Assembly: GCF_045679555.1 (NCBI RefSeq)
Contig: NC_092099.1
Span: forward strand, 7,994,576-8,058,575
Source: Salvelinus alpinus
Lineage: Eukaryota > Chordata > Actinopteri > Salmoniformes > Salmonidae
DNA length: 64,000 nt
Direction of reading: 5' to 3'
Shown here: in pieces, positions 21,572 through 34,565 of the stretch
How positions within the stretch are numbered: the first letter of the stretch is position 1
How the letters are laid out: each line of letters opens with the position of its first letter
Notes under the pieces: model-generated
What the model was told of the DNA's origin: nothing
The model's database searches: none
Seen by the model: the letters and a program-made list of their open reading frames with translations, nothing else
Made by a program: the position numbers and the translations under genes

Positions 21572-23127
21572 TGTAAACATACATGCGTAAAGAACAGACC
21601 TGTTTGGATAATGCATTGTGTCATTTGGAGATACACTTTGTAGCCTATTCTACTCTGTGCATTAGGGCCTAAGTGTCATTTTATTTATACTGTGCAGTAA
21701 TTGTACTTTGTACACACACCAGATACTCAGCTCGTCTGTGTGGTGAATTGTTTTATGGCTGGGAGAGATACTCTGAATATTTATTTGTACGGCTGTGGAC
21801 AGGTCGAGGTTATCGGGACAGTAGCCCCGCACTGGGCACAAACTGGTTGAATCAACATTGTTTGAAAGTAATTTGTCAACGCATTGTGACGTTGAATCTG
21901 CTTGGCAAATGTATTGGATTTGAAAAAAGTATATTAAGGCCTATAAAGCATTTGCAAAGCCATCAACAGCTATTGTTTCAATTCACCCCAGAATTCAACT
22001 ATAAATAAACAATACAATAGGCCTAGTTCTGGTTGATTTTAAATTGAAGGATATTTAATTATATTTAATTGTTTGGTTGTCAGTGCAACCAAATATCAAC
22101 AGTTAAAGAATAGCACTAAATCAAATCAACCTTTTATTTAAATTGCATTTCAAGTTTGATTTGACTTAGTCCTATTCTTTAACTTAGATTTTTGGTTGAG
22201 ATGGAGACATGAATTCAATATATCAATTATACATTTGTAGACAAACTGGAATTAAAGGCAGACTAAGTCGGTGGCACAGATGGTACTATCCAATCAGAAG
22301 ATGCATCTCCTTCAAATGGTGATATTTGGTTAAATTGACATCAAAACACAATGCAATATAACTTATGAAATTCAATAAATAGCCTCCTAACTTGTTAACC
22401 AATTATTTGTTGGATCAACTCAGCCATAAACAAAGATTAAAGAATGGGATTAAGCCAGTGGCTCAGATGCTGCCATCTAAGCAGTAGATAAATCGTCTTT
22501 AAATGTTGATATTTGGTTGTGTTAACCAGACGCAATTCAATATTACTTTTGTAATACAGAAAGTAGTCTAAAGTTAAGACTAATGTAACATTCAACCTTA
22601 AAATGAGTAACACATCCATGGACACATTTTGAGGTCACTCAAACTATTAGTTTCTTCTAATGTAGTCACATAAAGCGCGCATGTTCACGATAGCATGCCT
22701 AGGTCATCGCAGGTCTGTGGAGATCTTCACAATTGCTGTAATAATCTGCAGAGAATCTCAAAGGACAATAATCACTTGTACTATGTCCTTTTAATTTAAT
22801 CTCAACTGCAATCATGGTTCATGATGATGCACAGTGATGACACAGTCTGTTTTATACAACAGTTTTGTTGAATACTAGCTTCTGATTAGCTAGAAGGGCA
22901 ATCTAGAATGTACATTAAAGCAAGATAACGGGACAGTTAGAAGAGATATTGGGACACCTTGCAATCATGACGCAAAAGGCGCCTACACGCAGACCGTACT
23001 TGCTACAAAATTACAGAACGCTAAACCAACAATCACAAACTGAAATTGGATACATTATAAATGCAGGTCCAACGACAAAAAAATGTAGCTAGCTAACATA
23101 GATTTCGTTTTTGCAGAGACATTGTAT
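21572..23127. other. Intergenic spacer with a low-copy palindromic repeat
   Basis: Around 22070-22200 and 22500-22560 the phrases AACCAAATATCAAC and GTTGATATTTGGTTG recur in both orientations (also 22318-22330), suggesting decayed copies of one repeat. No gene was recognised. Confidence 0.4.
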
Positions 23128-23640
23128 CCATAAATATCGAACAAACGACTGGGTCACGTCTCAAGCAACCAAAAGATGAAAATATGAATTTGCATATATA
23201 AATGAAAATATCAACGAAATGTTTTTATTGTATTGGTAAATGTATGCTTATAATATTGTTTCCTTTGGCAACTGTGGTATACGCGGGATAAAAGCTTAAA
23301 CAAACGCAACAGAATAAAATATACTGTCATTATGGCTGACGAGGTTGTGTAGCTGTAGCTAGCTAGCAGCAAGCAAGGGATATGAACGTTGCCACTGAGC
23401 ATGGCAACGGAACATAAAGATCGAACGACTGGGTCTCATTCACAAATATCGAACGAACGACTGGGTCGCATGTCTAGCAACAAGAAGGTATGAATTCGCT
23501 TATATAAATAAATAAAAAGTATTTCTACCAGTAAATGTGTGCTTTCATATTGTTTTCTTTGGCAACTGTGGCACAAGCGTGATAAATGCCACCGTTCTGT
23601 ACATTACTTTGGAAAAATTAACTCTGCAAAGTGACGAGGC
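23128..23640. repeat. Local direct duplication, about 311-bp spacing
   Basis: AAATATCGAACAAACGACTGGGTC at 23132 recurs as AAATATCGAACGAACGACTGGGTC at 23443. The similarity continues through GCAAC..AA.A.GGT/GATGAA, TTTGGCAACTGTGG (23266 and 23560) and the GGGATAAA/GTGATAAA part. A third short piece, GATCGAACGACTGGGTC, lies at 23419. The copies differ by substitutions and small indels. Confidence 0.7.
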
Positions 23641-25983
23641 GGTCGTCATCCATTATTTCCAAGGTAATGTAGTGTATGTAGGCATTTATCCCATAAATAA
23701 ACAAAACATCTGACATTGTATTCCCATTTGAACGTTGATGTGCTTTTAAATGGTTGAATGCACAAAAAATAAATGGCTTTGAGATAAAAAATAATATTAT
23801 TACACATCCTACACGTAACGTTAGCTAGCGAGCCAGTCAGCTAACGTTAGCTAGCTAACAGTACGCTTTAACTTGAAATTAAACAACTTTCTGACAAAAT
23901 TAGAAATATGTAATATCTGAAAATATAGCTAGCTAGACTATCTTACCCGTTTACATATGTGGACGCTTCTCCCCATGTGTCATGGATGCCTTGGTTGCCC
24001 TTAGTTTGAAGATGTAATCTGGAAACAGGTGTTTTATACAACAGCAATGTGTTCTCTTTTCGACTCCCACTGCATATTTGCAATCAAACGCCAGAATTTT
24101 CTCCATCTCCTTAGCTATCATACTCCAATTCCACTGATTTCAAAACTCATGGCTAGCGGGAAGGTTCTTGTCTTTTTTCTGAGACTTGTAATTTAACAAA
24201 TGTATTCCTATTTACAGATGGCATACAAGTTTGTTATTAAGGCACACAAAAGTTCACATGTTCCAGAAGGCATTTCTGCCCAAAAACGCATTTTGATAAA
24301 ATAAAATTTTTTTTACATTCAAATGGCTCTCCTGTGAAGTAATGACACGTGACATTATGCCTAGTTTCCTGAAATGAGTCACAATTTTAATTCAGCCAAT
24401 CATCAGTCATTTGTGTCAGTTTGCTAAGCACTTGTAACAGGCTAATTGGTCAGCTGTTTGAACCGTTTAAAGGGTTTTCTGTGCTTCTTGAGTAGATGAG
24501 TGACCTTTTCCTCCTTCCATGTCTGTGTCTTCTTGGCTTAAATTGAAGATGTGGCAAACAGGAGTCACAATTTATTTCGCTACCAACCTCAGCAATTTAC
24601 CATCCAGGTTGTCGGTACCAGGTGGTTTGTCCTTATTTATTTATAGGAACAATTTTTTCCCCTCTTCCACACCCAAATTGTGGAACTCAAAACTACAGTG
24701 TTCATCTTTCATTATTTGGTCCATTATGCATGAATATGAAGGCTCAGCATTTGTTTATTGCATGTCATGCCTATGTTTGCTAATCTTTCCAAAAAAAAGT
24801 TCTTACTGGTAGGTAATATCAAAAGGTTTTGCTATGAACAAGCCACCTGCCTCAATGAAGTATGGAGCCGAGTTTGCTATTTTGCCTAGAATTTCATTTT
24901 AAGCTTTTTACTATCATTCTTTATATAATGTATCTTTGTTCCATAGTATAGTTTATTCATCTTTCGGTTTAGTTTATTCGTCTTTCGGTTTAGTTATGTG
25001 ATTTCTCAATATACTGTATGTTTGCCAGTCTGCTGTGTTGTCAGACTTATTTGCTATTCCCTTTGCCTCATCCCTCTCAGTCATTCAGTTTTTCATTTAA
25101 TCATCTAGCCATGGGGATTTATCAGTTCTAACAGTGTTTCTTAATGGGCGCATGCCTATCAGTAACCGGAAGAAGTAGTTTCATAAATGCTTCAAGTGCA
25201 ACGTCAGGATGTTCCTCATTACACTCATCAGACAAACAAATATTTTTCACATCTTCGATGTCATTGCAAAATGATCGTTTACACACAATTTTAGGCCCAG
25301 GCTTTGGAACTTAGATAATTTTTTAGATATAGCTATTATATTATGATCACTACATCCGAAGGGTGTGGACACTGCTTTAGAGCAGATTTCTGCAACATTA
25401 GTAAAGATGTGATCAATACATGTGGATTATTTAGTTCCTGTTCTGTTTGTAAATACTCTGGTTGGTTGATTGATAACATGAACCAGATTGCAGATGGTTG
25501 AAAGCATAGTGAAAACACACTGGAAATTAAACTAACTTTTGACTGTCTTTGGAGTGGGTGAATAACGGTTGCAATCTCATTGATCAACGTCTCAACCAAA
25601 TATTACCCAATTATCCACGTTGAAATGACGTGGTTTGCCCAGTGGGCTATTGCGCTCAGTCTTGAATTGTCAATAACAAAATTAGGCTGTAATGATGAGA
25701 GTATAAAACTATTGACTATAAAAGTGCGCTGTTTTGTCGATTTATACAGTTTGTGTCATATCGGCAGGTTGGATTAATTTGCATACAGGGAGGGAACCAG
25801 GAAATCTGGTCACAAAACGGACTAAATGTTATTACCATGTGTCGAAGCAACAAATCTCGATCAGATAGTGATCGGATCATCTCGTTCGGATGACGACAAC
25901 CACATGTTAATATAAGGTGTAAACACAAGCCAACTTTATGATACATGTATTTGAATAAACTTCAAAGCACCAAATGCGTCCCC
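23641..25983. other. Spacer downstream of gpr39
   Basis: Contains a palindrome-rich tract CTAACGTTAGCTAGC near 23815-23855, a run of decayed repeat near 24480-25600 that could be old LINE sequence, and a fragment of a dispersed repeat near 25610-25640. The gpr39 3' UTR should run leftward from 25983. A possible minus-strand poly(A) signal (TTTATT on the plus strand) lies at 24637. No other gene was supported. Confidence 0.4.
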
Positions 25984-26486
25984 TTATATTTCAGTCTCAT
26001 CAGGCTCATTTCCCTTTCGCACTGAAAACGAGCGTGATTCATTGGTTGTGGGAAGGGCCTCCTCAGGGCTGGGAGCTGGAGTTTCCTTAGGAATATGTAA
26101 GGTAGTGAACGTAGGCATCTCGAACTCCAAGCTCTGAGTCTGAGTAGACCTGCCGCCATGACCACAACGCAGCGACTTTAGCAGGGGCCGCAACGAGCGG
26201 GCCGAGTTGGCCTCGGAGCTCCTCAGAGTCCGTTTGTTGACATGCTCAATGGTGAGGCGGCAGCGCAGCACCTGGACAAAGACCTGTTGGAACTGGCGGG
26301 AGGAGAGGTTGTACAGGAAGGGGTTGAGCACGGAGCTGAGGTAAAAGAAGGTGTCGGCCACGGGGTGCAGCGCCACATAGCTGCGGAAGTAGGGCATGGT
26401 CCAGCTGGACTTGGGCACGGCGGCGGTCATCAGGCGACGCACCTGGTTGGGAAGCCAGCAGACAGTGAGGGAGCCCAATATTAAAC
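25984..26486 (-). CDS. gpr39: gpr39 exon 2: TM6, TM7 and C-terminal tail
   Basis: The acceptor TTTTCTCAG precedes 26486, and two bases complete the Gly codon split with exon 1. The frame then runs 166 codons to a stop at 25984-25986. It encodes TM6 with the CWLPNQ motif (residues 272-277 of the joined protein), a short third extracellular loop (AAVPKSSWT), TM7 with the NPFLY form of NPxxY (317-321), a helix 8 segment QVFVQVLRCRL with a Cys that could be palmitoylated, and a Ser/Thr-rich tail of about 90 residues. This segment aligns clearly with mammalian GPR39. The residue matching human Asp313 (zinc site) is Ser290 here, judged from the adjacent conserved Trp. The exon break falls at the ICL3/TM6 border, as in the two-exon mammalian gene. 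Confidence 0.95.
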
Positions 26487-29400
26487 CTGAGAAAAGAGGG
26501 ATGGAGACGGAGCGAGAGAGGGGGAAGAAGAGAGAGGGGGAGTAAGTAATTAAGAATAGGGAAGTAGACTAATGAATAATGCTAATAAATGTCAGTGCAT
26601 GGAGGTCTGTGCTGGTGTACAAAAACCGGGCAGTTAGTCCTTAGGGTATCGCGTTGATTTCAAATTACATTTCAATAATTTTGTTGTATTTATATTCATA
26701 TTGGCATACCACTAAATGGTCCACTGATTATGAATTGAGGGCTTGAAATGCTGTGAAATCCGAAAATAAATGATGAGCTACGTAAATATTTTATTCAGCC
26801 CTCTGTCACGGTGAAGTGGAGTTGAGAGTTGAAGAGGTGCATTATAAGTCGACAGTGAGTAGTCCATTAGAGAGGGTACTTACACATTCTTGCTGACTCC
26901 TTGATTGTTTTAGTGAATCTCAAGTCTACAACAGTACCTGTTCTAATGGTAAAAATTCTACAACAAATAAAGAAAAAACAGCAACAGGCAAATGTCTTTT
27001 TATACAATTTATGTTTTCATTCATGGGGGTGTTATTTGATGTGTAACAATTATTTTAAAAGAAAACCTCAGAATAAAGGCAACTACTGAAAAACATTGTC
27101 TGAACATTATCCTTGCCAAAATAAATAAAATGGGGTTTTAATATGAATTTAAAAAAAAAAAAACATTAATTGAGTGTATAAGTTCTCTGTGATGATGAGG
27201 TTCAGGTTCGAGAAACATTCCTCCCTGGCTAATGTATGTACTCTTTGGGGAAAACACTGATGAATAGGTTATACACTGCATGAAAAAGTGGTAGAATAAC
27301 TCAGAATAACACAGTTACCTATCTTTGTAATTTATTGTAAAACTTTTTAAGTGTTTAAATTAAATAAGTATTAAACATACTGTCGTCTAACAATTTGTAG
27401 GTGTTACAATACATGTTTAACACTGTTTAATTAACTAACACTTTTTAAGTGTTGAAATAATTAAAACGGTATAGTTTGCTTACCAACATGTACATAAAGT
27501 TGTTGATTCTAGACATACATATCTGCACTGTTCTTATTTCCAGTACATACTATGCTGCTTATCTAAAAATTCACATGCAAATTGGTCAAATCCCACTGCA
27601 TATGGGTCCTTTTGGCTTTGGCTTATACATCTTTTTTTGTGCAGACTTGAATACAGGTTGATCTTACAGAATTCTTCCAAAGTGTGAATGCACCATGAGG
27701 CAAAGTCATACAGTAGCAAGTGTCAGGAATGGGTCTCAGAAAACTCAAGACAGAGACATTTTAAATGTGAAATGTACAGTATGCTATTTATGACTGGAAA
27801 GTAGGCTTAGATTATATGGCATCAGCCTGGTGTGTATGCTTTAGCAGGTGCATAAACCATGAAGTATGGTCTCAGCACATATTTATCATATGCTTTAAGC
27901 CTCATGCTAAAGTAGACTAAGCTGACAGTAAAGCATGTGGAGATTAAACTCCAACCCTTGGTGGTAGTGAGTTTGGAGTCTTATAGCTAAGCTATTCTAT
28001 TACCTACAAACATGCCGGAATTGTGTTGAAGATACAATATCCACACTCAACCATATTTCTAATGCTAAATGAATAATGCTTAGTTCCACATCAAAAATGC
28101 CTCCTGAAGAGACACATTCCTGAGAGCATTGATCGACTGCATCAAGAACTCAAACGTAACCGGTCGATGGGCTCCAATTTCCCAATTGAAATCAAGTTAA
28201 GGAAATAGAAATTGGCTAGATCCACAAGTCAAGTTACATAGGAGGCAAAAAAACGTCTGGTTTTACTAAAATATTTTATTAATTTCAAACATGGCTCTAG
28301 ACAATACATGCCTAGAGGGGTAAACAGAAAACTGATAGAGATACTATAAGTCAAATGGAAACTTCTCACTGAATATTTAGCGGGAACATATGAATACCAA
28401 AACTTTCAAAGCAGGATTTGCTTATGTCATCAAAAAGACTCCAATGGTGTTCGAAACATTCTTACATTTTGAATCTAATATACACATTATTAATGAATGG
28501 ATATGAATGCTGTTATGAGTCCTAATGTAAGACAGTTTTGTCAAAATTGGCACGTTTTTCAGTGTGTACGGCTGTGCATTAATATTTAAGAGATTATTAT
28601 AACAAACATTATATTACATTATATCCAAGGGTTTTGTGGTAATTTGACGATCAATAATAGATCTGGCTATTTGTTTTCCACAGACAAAGTTGTTCTTGTG
28701 GAAGTTGGCCTTACAATTACTTCATAATTGAAAATTAGCTTTATAATCTTGAGTGTTTTTCATTCCTCTCATTCAACTGTCATGTGGTTTGAGCCGTATC
28801 ATTTTTACAGACAAATAATGAAATTAGAGAACAATGCCTGAACTGGAAGTGGTCTAATCTGCTCATAAAAGCCACTACTTTACTTATACTTTCCCTCCTA
28901 ACAGCAAGGTCCTGAGCTAGTCGACACACAACATGCAGACAGCTACCAAATGCCATCAGTGGCCACCCTTCCAACAATGCAGCAAATGGACAAATGGGAC
29001 TGGAATGAAAGCAGTGTATACACTGCTCCTGTGCTTTATTCCTACACATACACACATTACTCCCCATACATATGGGACTGGAGCTTGGCATAAGACCCAG
29101 TGAAACTGCTGGAGGTGCGTTTTGGGACATGGAAATGATGGAACATAATTATTCATTTATTTGATTGTGGAGACATCTATGAAGTCTGAAAAGGATTTAA
29201 CTCCCTTTGTGTGGAATATTTGTTTTTGTTAGTTCTGCACAGGCTATGAAATACCAAGGCCGCCTATTCAGAACAACATGGCTCTGCAGTGCCTAGTCCA
29301 GGTGTTGGCACACTACAGTCAGACAGGATGTCTTGGATGTCAACACTGGTTCTCCCTGACAGGTTTACCATTCTTATAGAATCGATTAAGTCTGTCCTTC

Positions 29401-29773
29401 GCGTGACCATTTAGCTAATACCATGTCCAAATGTTGAGCAGAGAACCATGAAGACAATTCCCGACAGCTATTTGCTCCAAATTCCTGGGGAGGAGATCGA
29501 TCTGAGTTTGGTTCTTCCTATCCCAAGGCCTCCTCATTCTAGAGTGGCCAGTCACCTGGAAAATTGGCATTGGGCCCGCATGGATTGGTGCCGTAAAACC
29601 GTAATTGAATTAAACTGTAAAACATTAAAACGTTATAGCTTCCATAATGGTAGTTGTCAATGATTGTTGATTGATGTTGTATTTTTATGTCTTTTTGAGT
29701 TGTGGGTCTTTGGTTGAATACAGTGTCTAGTATCTGTCTTATGCCATAACAATATAACACATAATGCCAAAAC

Positions 29774-30118
29774 ACACACACACATACACCTCAAAACATT
29801 TGTAGTAAGATCTTGTTGTCAAGGCACACAAAAGGTACACAAATGGTGCACATCTACACACACATGCACACGCAGGCACGCGCACAAACACATGCACACA
29901 CACACACACAGATCCTCCCCCCACACACTGTACACCACCACCATTCACCATTATCGTCCTTTAAAAGCGAGTACTTGGCGAAACACACACTCATATTCTG
30001 GCTCAGGGTCTGTTTTTTCTTCGGCTATCCTGCTGGGCGCTCCTGCTGCCTCACACTGCAAATGAAAGAACAGTCTGGACAGCCTGGTCCCCTGACACAC
30101 ACACACACAGGCATGCAC
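29774..30118. repeat. CA-rich low-complexity DNA
   Basis: Interrupted (CA)n runs at about 29774-29786, 29856-29910 and 30095-30110. Confidence 0.8.
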
Positions 30119-30250
30119 AGGGTTGGGGAGAAACGGATTACATGTAAGTACCGTAACTGATCTGCTAAAATATTGTAATCCGAATACAGACACTTTTTAA
30201 AAACGAAATGATTACTTCTAGGATTACTTTAAAATTCAGAACGTTTTTTT
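30118..30250. repeat. Left arm of a distant inverted pair
   Basis: CAGGGTTGGGGAGAAACGGA, followed by TTACATGTAAG and GTAATCC motifs, is mirrored at the right arm ending ACCTACCCAACCCTG (36220). The motif set (GTAATC, GTAACT repeated) is that of a dispersed repeat I have seen in salmonids. What lies between the arms is a pile of other elements. Confidence 0.55.
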
Positions 30251-30639
30251 TCTTTCTGTTTCTCAATGACATTCAAATCAGCATAAAAAAGGTGCAAGTT
30301 TAAGTTTGTTCCACCAGCGTGAGTCTGACCCACTGTTTTACATATACACTAGATGATTGATAGGGAGGTGCTGTGTTGAAGTCACAATGCCTCCATCTTA
30401 GCAAACCCCCATCAGTGTAAAGAATATTTTGGAAACAATAGAAATGCATTTATTGATGTCTACATTTGTTTTTGCCAAGCGCAACATTCAGCGTGTAACT
30501 TAGCTAGAAAGTTGTGTTGGCATCGAGTAATTGTCTCTGGCCGCCTCCCAGTAAGAGGGAGTGGTGAAGCTCTACAGCAGACTCACACAACTCAATCTCT
30601 GATTGAAAACTGTTTTCTGTCCCTCCCAAAAGAGAGAAT

Positions 30640-33520
30640 TTGTAGATAACTGGCCTGTTGAGGAGTGACAGACTCCATCAAAGCTGGAGGGGTGTTCTCA
30701 TCTTATCTATCAACATATACATGGGTCTAACTCCTCTAGCTCGACAATGGTATAGGGTGTGGGCCAGGCAGCAGGCAGTTAGCCAGTCTGCCAGCTTAGT
30801 GGAGTCTGCCACTAGCACAGTCAATGTAGTCAGCTCAGCTTTCCCCATTGAGACCGTGTAAGCCTCGATCTAGGTCTGCAAAACTTAACATGGCGGTGTT
30901 CGCCTTAACAATCTCACTGGAATAAAGACCTCCTCCATTCCTGTCATTATTGAAAGAGATTGTGACAATATCTCACATCTCAAAATAGGACTACTTAATG
31001 TTAGATCCCTCACTTCCAAGGCAGTCAGTCAATTAATTAATCACTGATCATAACCTTGATGAGATTGGCCTGACTTGGTTCAAGCCTGATTTATTTACTG
31101 TGTTAATTGAGGCCTCTCCTCCTGGTTACACTAGTAACCATATCCCACAAAGGCGGAAGTATAACATTTACGACATAAATTTTTGTTATGAACGGTTTTC
31201 ATCTTTTGCGCTTCTAGTCATGAAATCTATGCAGCCTACTCAATGACTTTTTATAACTACTGTTCAAAGGCCTCCTGGGCCGTATACAGCGTTCCTCACT
31301 TCTTCACGGACCTTGTAGTCATTTTGGTGACTTCAATATTCACATGGAAAGTCCACAGAACAACTCCAAAAGGCTTTTGGAGCCATCATCAATTCAGTGA
31401 GTTTTGTCCAACATGTCTCTGGATCTACGCATTGCCACTGTCATACCCTGGATCTACTGTAGTTTTGTCCTGTGGAATAAATATTCTGTATTTAAATGTT
31501 TTTCTCATAATCCTGGACTAACGGATCACAAATAACAAATAATCCAACCAAGAATTATCAAAAGCTGGGACAATCCAATTCTTGACAACCTAAAGATTCC
31601 TAGACGCCCTCTTAGACTCCCTCCACCTACCCAAGGACGTCCACGTACAAAAATCAGTTAACCACCTAACCAAGGATCCAAATTAAACCTTGCGTAATAC
31701 CCTAGATCCAGTCGCACCTCTAAAAACAAAAACATATGTCACAAGAGATTAGCTTCCTGGTATATAGAAAATAACCGAGCGCTGTGGCAAGCTTCCAGAA
31801 AATAGAAAAAAATGTTTTGACTAGCTGTAACGTCTGCTTCCAACTCACACTCTCAAACACATAGATCTCCTGAACGCAGCTCACTCTCCAGATCCCAATC
31901 AACTGAATTCTGATCACCTGTTCACACACCTGTATGTCATTATCACACACTATTTAGTTCAGTTCTTTGCACCCCATCATTGTGAAGTATTGTTTGTTTT
32001 GTGACACACTTCTATTCAGAGTGCTGTTTTTCCCCATAATTAATCCTCCTGTGTATGATAGTTTTTGCCCGCCTCACTAACGACGCCTATTCCCTGCCTG
32101 TACCTTAGCCTATCGGATTTCCTGTTATTGCCTAATCTCCCGGACGACGTTACTAGCCTTTTCCCTGCCTGTACTGTTGCTTTGTTGTGTATGACCTTCT
32201 GCCTGCCTCCTCCTGTGGTCCTTCACAATATACACCTGCTGCGCCCTGCGCTTGAAACTAGCTCTCTGTCTCCCATCGTGTTCATTACACTAGCTTGATA
32301 AGACAGTACCATGCAATATCAACGAGCCCTCACTGCTGCTCGATCAGTCTACTTTTTCAACTTAATAAAACTGAATAAAAACAATAAAACATTTATTTTT
32401 GATACTGTCGCAAAGCTAACTAAAAGGCTGCATCCCCCAAGATAGGATGGCCTTCACTTCAGCAGTGATGAATTCATAAATTTCTTCTACGAAAAGATCA
32501 TGAATATTAGAAAGGAAGTTACGGACTCCTCTTTGAATCTGCATATTAATCCAAAACTGAGTTGTCCTGAGTCTGCACAGAACTGCCAGGATCTAGAATC
32601 AATGGAGACACTCAAGTTTTTAAATCCTGTATCTCTTGACACATTCATGAAAATAGTCATGGCCTTTAAACCTTCCAGCTGCCTTACTGGGCCCTATTCC
32701 AACTAAACTACTGAAAGAGCTACTTCCTGGGCTTGGCCCTCCTATGTTGACGATAATAAATGGCTCCCTATCCTCCATATGTGTACCAAACTCGCTAAAT
32801 TTGGCAGTAATAAAGCCTCTACTGAAAAAGCCAAACATTGACCCGAAATGTATTAAAAACCCGTAGCGCAGCAACTCACTGCCTTCCTGAAGACAAATCA
32901 TGTATATGAAATGCTCCAGTCTGGTTTTAGACCCCATCATAATACTGAAACTGCGCTCACGAAGGTGATCAATTATTTTTTAATGGCTTCAGACCAAGGC
33001 TCTGCACCTGTGCTCGTAATCCTCGACCTTAGTGCCGCTTTTGACACCATCAATCACTTTATTCTTTTGGAGAGATTGAAAACCCTAATTGGTCTACACG
33101 GACAAGTTCTTGCCTGGTTTTGATCTTATCTGTCAGAAAGATATCAGTTTGTCTCTGTGGATAGTTTGTCCTCTGACAAATCAATTGTAAGTTTCGTTGT
33201 TCCTCAAGGTTCCGTTTTAATTAAGACCACTATTGTTTTCACTATATATTATACCTCTTGGTGATGTCATTCGGAAACACAAGGTCAATTTCCACTGCTA
33301 TGCGGGCAACACACAGCTGTATATTTTGATGAGATATGGTGAATCCCCAAAATTGCCTACCCTTGGAAGCCTGTGTTCAGACATAAGGAAGTGGATGGCG
33401 ACAAATGTTTTGCTTTTAAACTCGGACAAAACAGATATGCTAGAACTGTCCCTACTGGGGAGTACCAATATGGCTGACTGGTGGCTTCAAAGCCTCTCAA
33501 TGGCCAATACATAGGATCAA
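30640..33520 (+). pseudogene. Dead non-LTR retrotransposon (LINE)
   Basis: An endonuclease-domain start is readable near 30985-31130 (LLNVRSLTSKAV, then a TWFKPDLF-like motif, then PPGYTS). RT motifs follow at 32690-33520: [37 protein letters not shown] and [11 protein letters not shown]. The last motif should be FHCYADDTQLY, so both catalytic Asp residues of the active site are changed. Many stops and frameshifts occur. A solo LTR interrupts it at 31826-32289. The upstream part 30250-30870 is probably its 5' UTR. The RT type is CR1/Jockey-like; the exact clade is not determined. Confidence 0.8.
31821..32294 (+). mobile_element. Solo LTR with 5-bp target duplication
   Basis: The LTR is 31826-32289 (464 bp). 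It begins TGTAACGTCTGC and ends GTTCATTACA, giving the TG...CA ends and a 5-bp terminal inversion TGTAA/TTACA. It is flanked by the direct repeat CTAGC at 31821-31825 and 32290-32294. The sequence has a pyrimidine-rich 3' half. No internal retroviral or Gypsy-type coding sequence is present, so it arose by recombination between two LTRs of a full element. Strand is assumed. Confidence 0.8.
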
Positions 33521-33788
33521 CAATCCAGGGTTTATTTACATCATCGGTCTGACCACAAGACAGAGACTATTATGGTGACACACCGAATGCGTTTGATGGA
33601 TTGAGGGAAAAGAGCAGGAGTAAATCTAAGCTATTTCTATGTCTCCAAAGATTATCCAACTTGAATAAACGCTTGCAGGTAAGGATGACAGCAGTGTTGT
33701 AGCCTACGGGTGGCGCGATACAGATATCAATTATTATTGATATCTACATAGCGCATTGACATGAATTACACTGCTGCTCTCTCATTCA
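33521..33788. other. LINE remnant or unique DNA
   Basis: Possibly the 3' part of the dead LINE. No clear end was identified. Confidence 0.35.
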
Positions 33789-33981
33789 GGGCTCGATTGA
33801 ATTCGCAACGCCGAAGTTCAGCTTTACAGCGTGATTGAAATTTAAAGGCAACTGTTGTACTTTAGCGGAGACTGCATTCACGGTAAACGCTGCATGTGTC
33901 GGCTCAATCGGAAATGACCTTTATATTTCCATTGTGGAATCTGTAACGCTGAAGATGAAGACAGGTTGAATAGAGCCCTTA
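33789..33981. mobile_element. Palindromic MITE
   Basis: Imperfect inverted ends are AGGGCTCGATTGAATTC and GGTTGAATAGAGCCCT. The inner parts are also complementary in places, and there is no coding capacity in 193 bp. A half copy is at 19005-19135. I recognise the family as common in salmonids. Target duplication not seen. Confidence 0.7.
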
Positions 33982-34034
33982 GCTATTTGCGCCTTACTGA
34001 TTGTGGTTGTTGTGGATGGCTGTTCACAAATGTA

Positions 34035-34563
34035 CACTGAGTATACAAAACAATAAGAACACCTGCTCTTTCCATGACATGGACTGACCAGGTGAATCCA
34101 GGTGAAAGCTATGATCCCTTATTGATGTCACTTGTTAAATCCACTTCAATCAGTGTAGATGAAGGGGAGCAGAAAAGCTAAAGAAGGATTTTTATGCCTT
34201 GAGACAATTGAAACATGGATTGTGTGTGTGTATAATTCAGAGGGTGAATGGGCCAGACAAACATTTAAGTGCCTTTGAACGGGGTATGGTAGTAGGTGCG
34301 GGGAATGATAACTCTGCTGGGTTTTTCATGCTCAACAGTTTCTTGTGTATATCAAGAATGGTCCACCACCCAAAGGAAATACAACCAACTTGACACAACT
34401 GTGAGAAGCATTGGAGTCAACATGGGCCAGCATCCCTGTGAAACGCTTTCGACACTTTGTGGATTCCATGCCCCGACGAATTGAGGCTGTTTTGAGGGCA
34501 AAAGGGGGGAAGGGGTGCAACTCAATATTATAAAGGTGTTCCTAATGTTTGGTATGTTCAGTG
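34035..34563 (+). mobile_element. Internally deleted Tc1-like transposon, fourth family
   Basis: The left end CACTGAGTATACAAAACAAT follows TA (34033-34034). The right end GGTATGTTCAGTG is followed by TA (34564-34565). At 529 bp it is about one third of a full Tc1. A transposase start region (SAFERGMVVGA) is readable at 34280-34305 and a C-terminal [16 protein letters not shown] segment at 34470-34510. Everything between, including the catalytic domain, is missing. Confidence 0.9.
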
Positions 34564-34565
34564 TA

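Noticed and set aside
22640-25600. Possible undescribed gene in the long spacer downstream of gpr39
   Set aside because: Only short frames, no splice-bounded conserved-looking segment, AT-rich composition.
26242-26484. 80-codon plus-strand frame
   Set aside because: Antisense of gpr39 exon 2.
28780-29156. Minus-strand frames of 116 and 66 codons
   Set aside because: No domain, overlapping each other in different frames, no splice context.
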